Positions 62,117 through 64,000 of a stretch of DNA of 64,000 nt are shown here, one piece after another. Source of the stretch: Bacteroidota bacterium (GTDB lineage Bacteria > Bacteroidota > Bacteroidia > AKYH767-A > OLB10); the NCBI GenBank assembly GCA_016714535.1, contig JADKDR010000004.1, positions 1 through 64,000 of the forward strand, read 5' to 3'. A model generated the notes under the pieces. It saw only the letters and a list, made by a program, of their open reading frames with translations. It searched no databases and was not told where the DNA came from. Both the position numbers and the translations under genes were made by a program. Position 1 is the stretch's first letter, and every line of letters starts with the position of its first letter.

Positions 62117-64000
62117 ATGAAGAAAATTGTATCGGGCATGGTTGCCTTTTTTTGTATTCTTAGCTATTTTGAAAGTATAGCTCAAAATGTAGGTATTGGT
62201 ATAGCAACCCCAACTCAAAAATTACATGTGAATGGAACATTGCGAATAGACAATGCCTTTATGCCAAATAATTTACCCGGAGCAAATGGAGAATTCCTAA
62301 TGTCACTTGGACCTGGTGTTGCACCTCAATGGCGCAACCTAAATGCAATTAGCGATTCTACTAACTGGCGTCTTATTGGCAACAGCATTACTTCTGCAAA
62401 TTTTATTGGAACATTAAATGCCTTTGATTTTATAACACGCACCAACAATGTTGAACGTATGCGTGTGATTGGAATAGCGGGTGCTACTCAAGGATTTGTT
62501 GGAATTAATACAGCAGCACCTACCGAGCGTTTGCATGTAAATGGAAACATGCGATTGGATAATGCTTTTATGCCTGGCAATACTGCCGGCACTAGCAGTC
62601 AATTACTTTTGTCGCAAGGAGCGGGCGTTGCGCCTGTATGGCGAAACTATACTGCATTGGCTGATACAACCAATTGGCGATTGATAGGCAACACCATTAC
62701 CTCAGCAAATTTTATTGGAACATTAAATGCCTTTGATTTTATAACACGCACCAACAATGTTGAACGTATGCGTGTGATTGGAATAGCGGGTGCTACTCAA
62801 GGATTTTTTGGAATTAATACAGCAGCACCTACCGAGCGTTTGCATGTAAATGGAAACATGCGATTGGATAATGCTTTTATGCCTGGCAATACTGCCGGCA
62901 CTAGCAGTCAATTACTTTTGTCGCAAGGAGCGGGCGTTGCGCCTGTATGGCGAAACTATACTGCATTGGCTGATACAACCAATTGGCGATTGATAGGCAA
63001 CACCATTTCCTCAGCAAATTTTATTGGAACATTAAATGCCTTTGATTTTATAACACGCACCAACAATGTTGAACGTATGCGTGTGATTGGAATAGCTGGG
63101 TGCTACTCAAGGTTTGTTGGAATTAATACAGCAGCACCTACCGAGCGTTTGCATGTAAATGGAAACATGCGATTGGATAATGCTTTTATGCCTGGCAATA
63201 CTGCCGGCACTAGCAGTCAATTACTTTTGTCGCAAGGGCCGGGCGTTGCGCCTGTAGGCGAAACTATACTGCATTGGCTGATACAACCAATTGGCGATTG
63301 ATAGGCAATACCATTACCTCAGCAAATTTTATTGGAACATTAAATGCCTTTGATTTTATAACACGCACCAACAATGTTGAACGTATGCGTGTGATTGGAA
63401 TAGCGGGTGCTACTCAAGGTTTTTGGAATTAATACAGCAGCACCTACCGAGCGTTTGCATGTAAATGGAAACATGCGATTGGATAATGCTTTTATGCCTG
63501 GCAATACTGCCGGCACTAGCAGTCAATTACTTTTGTCGCAAGGGGCGGGCGTTGCCCCTGTATGGCGAAACTATACTGCATTGGCTGATACAACCAATTG
63601 GCGATTGATAGGCAATACCATTACCTCAGCAAATTTTATTGGAACATTAAATGCCTTTGATTTTATAACACGCACCAACAATGTTGAACGTATGCGTGTG
63701 ATTGGAATAGCGGGTGCTACTCAAGGATTTGTTGGAATTAATACAGCAGCACCTACCGAGCGTTTGCATGTAAATGGAAACATGCGATTGGATAATGCTT
63801 TTATGCCTGGCAATACTGCCGGCACTAGCAGTCAATTACTTTTGTCGCAAGGGCGGGCGTTGCGCCTGTATGGCGAAACTATACTGCATTGGCTGATACA
63901 ACCAATTGGCGATTGATAGGCAACACCATTTCCTCAGCAAATTTTATTGGAACATTAAATGCCTTTGATTTTATAACACGCACCAACAATGTTGAACGTA
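62117..64000 (+). CDS. Repeat protein of tandem 103-residue units (3' end outside window; frameshifts)
   Basis: A signal peptide (MKKIVSGMVAFFCILSYFESIAQ) leads into a first divergent unit (NVGIGIATPTQKLHVNG...) and then near-identical units VGINTAAPTERLHVNG to VIGIAGATQGF, of which at least five start before the edge. The VGIG-x-PT-x-KLHVNG motif is common in Bacteroidota surface and tail-fibre-like proteins. Later units carry 1-2 base losses that break the frame after 63259; correcting them restores one long protein. Whether the losses are real or base-calling errors in a hard repeat is unknown. Confidence 0.7.
62498..64000. repeat. Tandem DNA repeat, about 309-bp period, at least five copies
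   Basis: The marker GTTGAACGTA recurs at 62450, 62759, 63068, 63376, 63683 and 63991, spacing 309, 309, 308, 307 and 308. Units are almost identical at the DNA level, including silent positions, implying recent expansion or gene conversion. Confidence 0.9.

Noticed and set aside
1..64000. tRNA, rRNA, riboswitch or CRISPR features
   Set aside because: None could be recognised on reading both strands; the only regular repeats are the protein-coding ones at 62.5-64 kb and the IS relics.

Overview
The window reads as chromosomal DNA of a low-GC Bacteroidota, most likely near the Chitinophagales/Sphingobacteriales. The signs are type IX secretion (T9SS) C-terminal sorting tails, SusC/TonB-type barrels, a GLPGLI protein, the ftsX-DUF3098-uppP-truB gene order, a fused CcoNO cbb3 oxidase and Crp-type regulators. 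No rRNA, tRNA or CRISPR array was seen.

Region 1 (1-20.4 kb) is accessory DNA built as blocks: a Mg2+ P-type ATPase tail; UspA proteins, a Ca2+ exchanger, a Ca2+ P-type ATPase and an ATP-cone/endonuclease protein; a glycosyltransferase/HAD pair with two Na+/H+ antiporters; a secreted sialidase-like protein; a nicotinamide riboside uptake and salvage operon (TonB receptor, PnuC, NadR); and a methyltransferase. Between blocks lie one intact IS1182-type element and four decayed, internally deleted relatives. Three blocks are bounded by private inverted repeats (for example GTTAGCGGT...ACCGCTAAC and GTTATGCCC...GGGCATAAC), which is the rule for integron gene cassettes. Removing the IS and one copy of its ACGT duplication rebuilds a 132-bp attC-like site. 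No integrase lies in the window, so an attC-like cassette array is an inference. It is the most unusual thing here.

Region 2 (20.5-38.3 kb) is mostly core: PaaG, secreted T9SS proteins, an FKBP isomerase, an outer-membrane barrel plus GLPGLI protein, the truB-uppP-DUF3098-ftsX operon, two nucleotide-sugar enzymes, a decayed DUF1016 locus with two unknown genes, and a secreted endonuclease I.

Region 3 (38.3-43.2 kb, minus strand) is an aromatic catabolic operon, hmgA-hppD-paaABC, ending in a pterin synthase (QueD/PTPS family). Region 4 (43.5-52.3 kb, minus strand) is the complete cbb3 oxidase set ccoI-S-NO-Q-P-G-H plus a TauE/SafE-like protein. Region 5 (52.4-59.0 kb) holds sulfur and thiol proteins (MBL-rhodanese, rhodanese, thioredoxin), a Crp/Fnr regulator, a receiver-Crp response regulator and a PAS histidine kinase. 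TGA-N6-TCA palindromes, three of them identical (TGACTTTTATCA), precede hmgA, ccoS, the ccoI/MBL divergent promoter, the kinase and a UspA gene in region 1. This suggests one oxygen or redox regulon.

Region 6 (59.2-64 kb) encodes a TlpA-like thiol protein, a T9SS surface protein and a protein of near-identical 103-residue repeats that runs off the window. Several genes carry single-base homopolymer frameshifts that look like sequencing errors. Others (DUF1016 locus, first UspA gene) look genuinely decayed.
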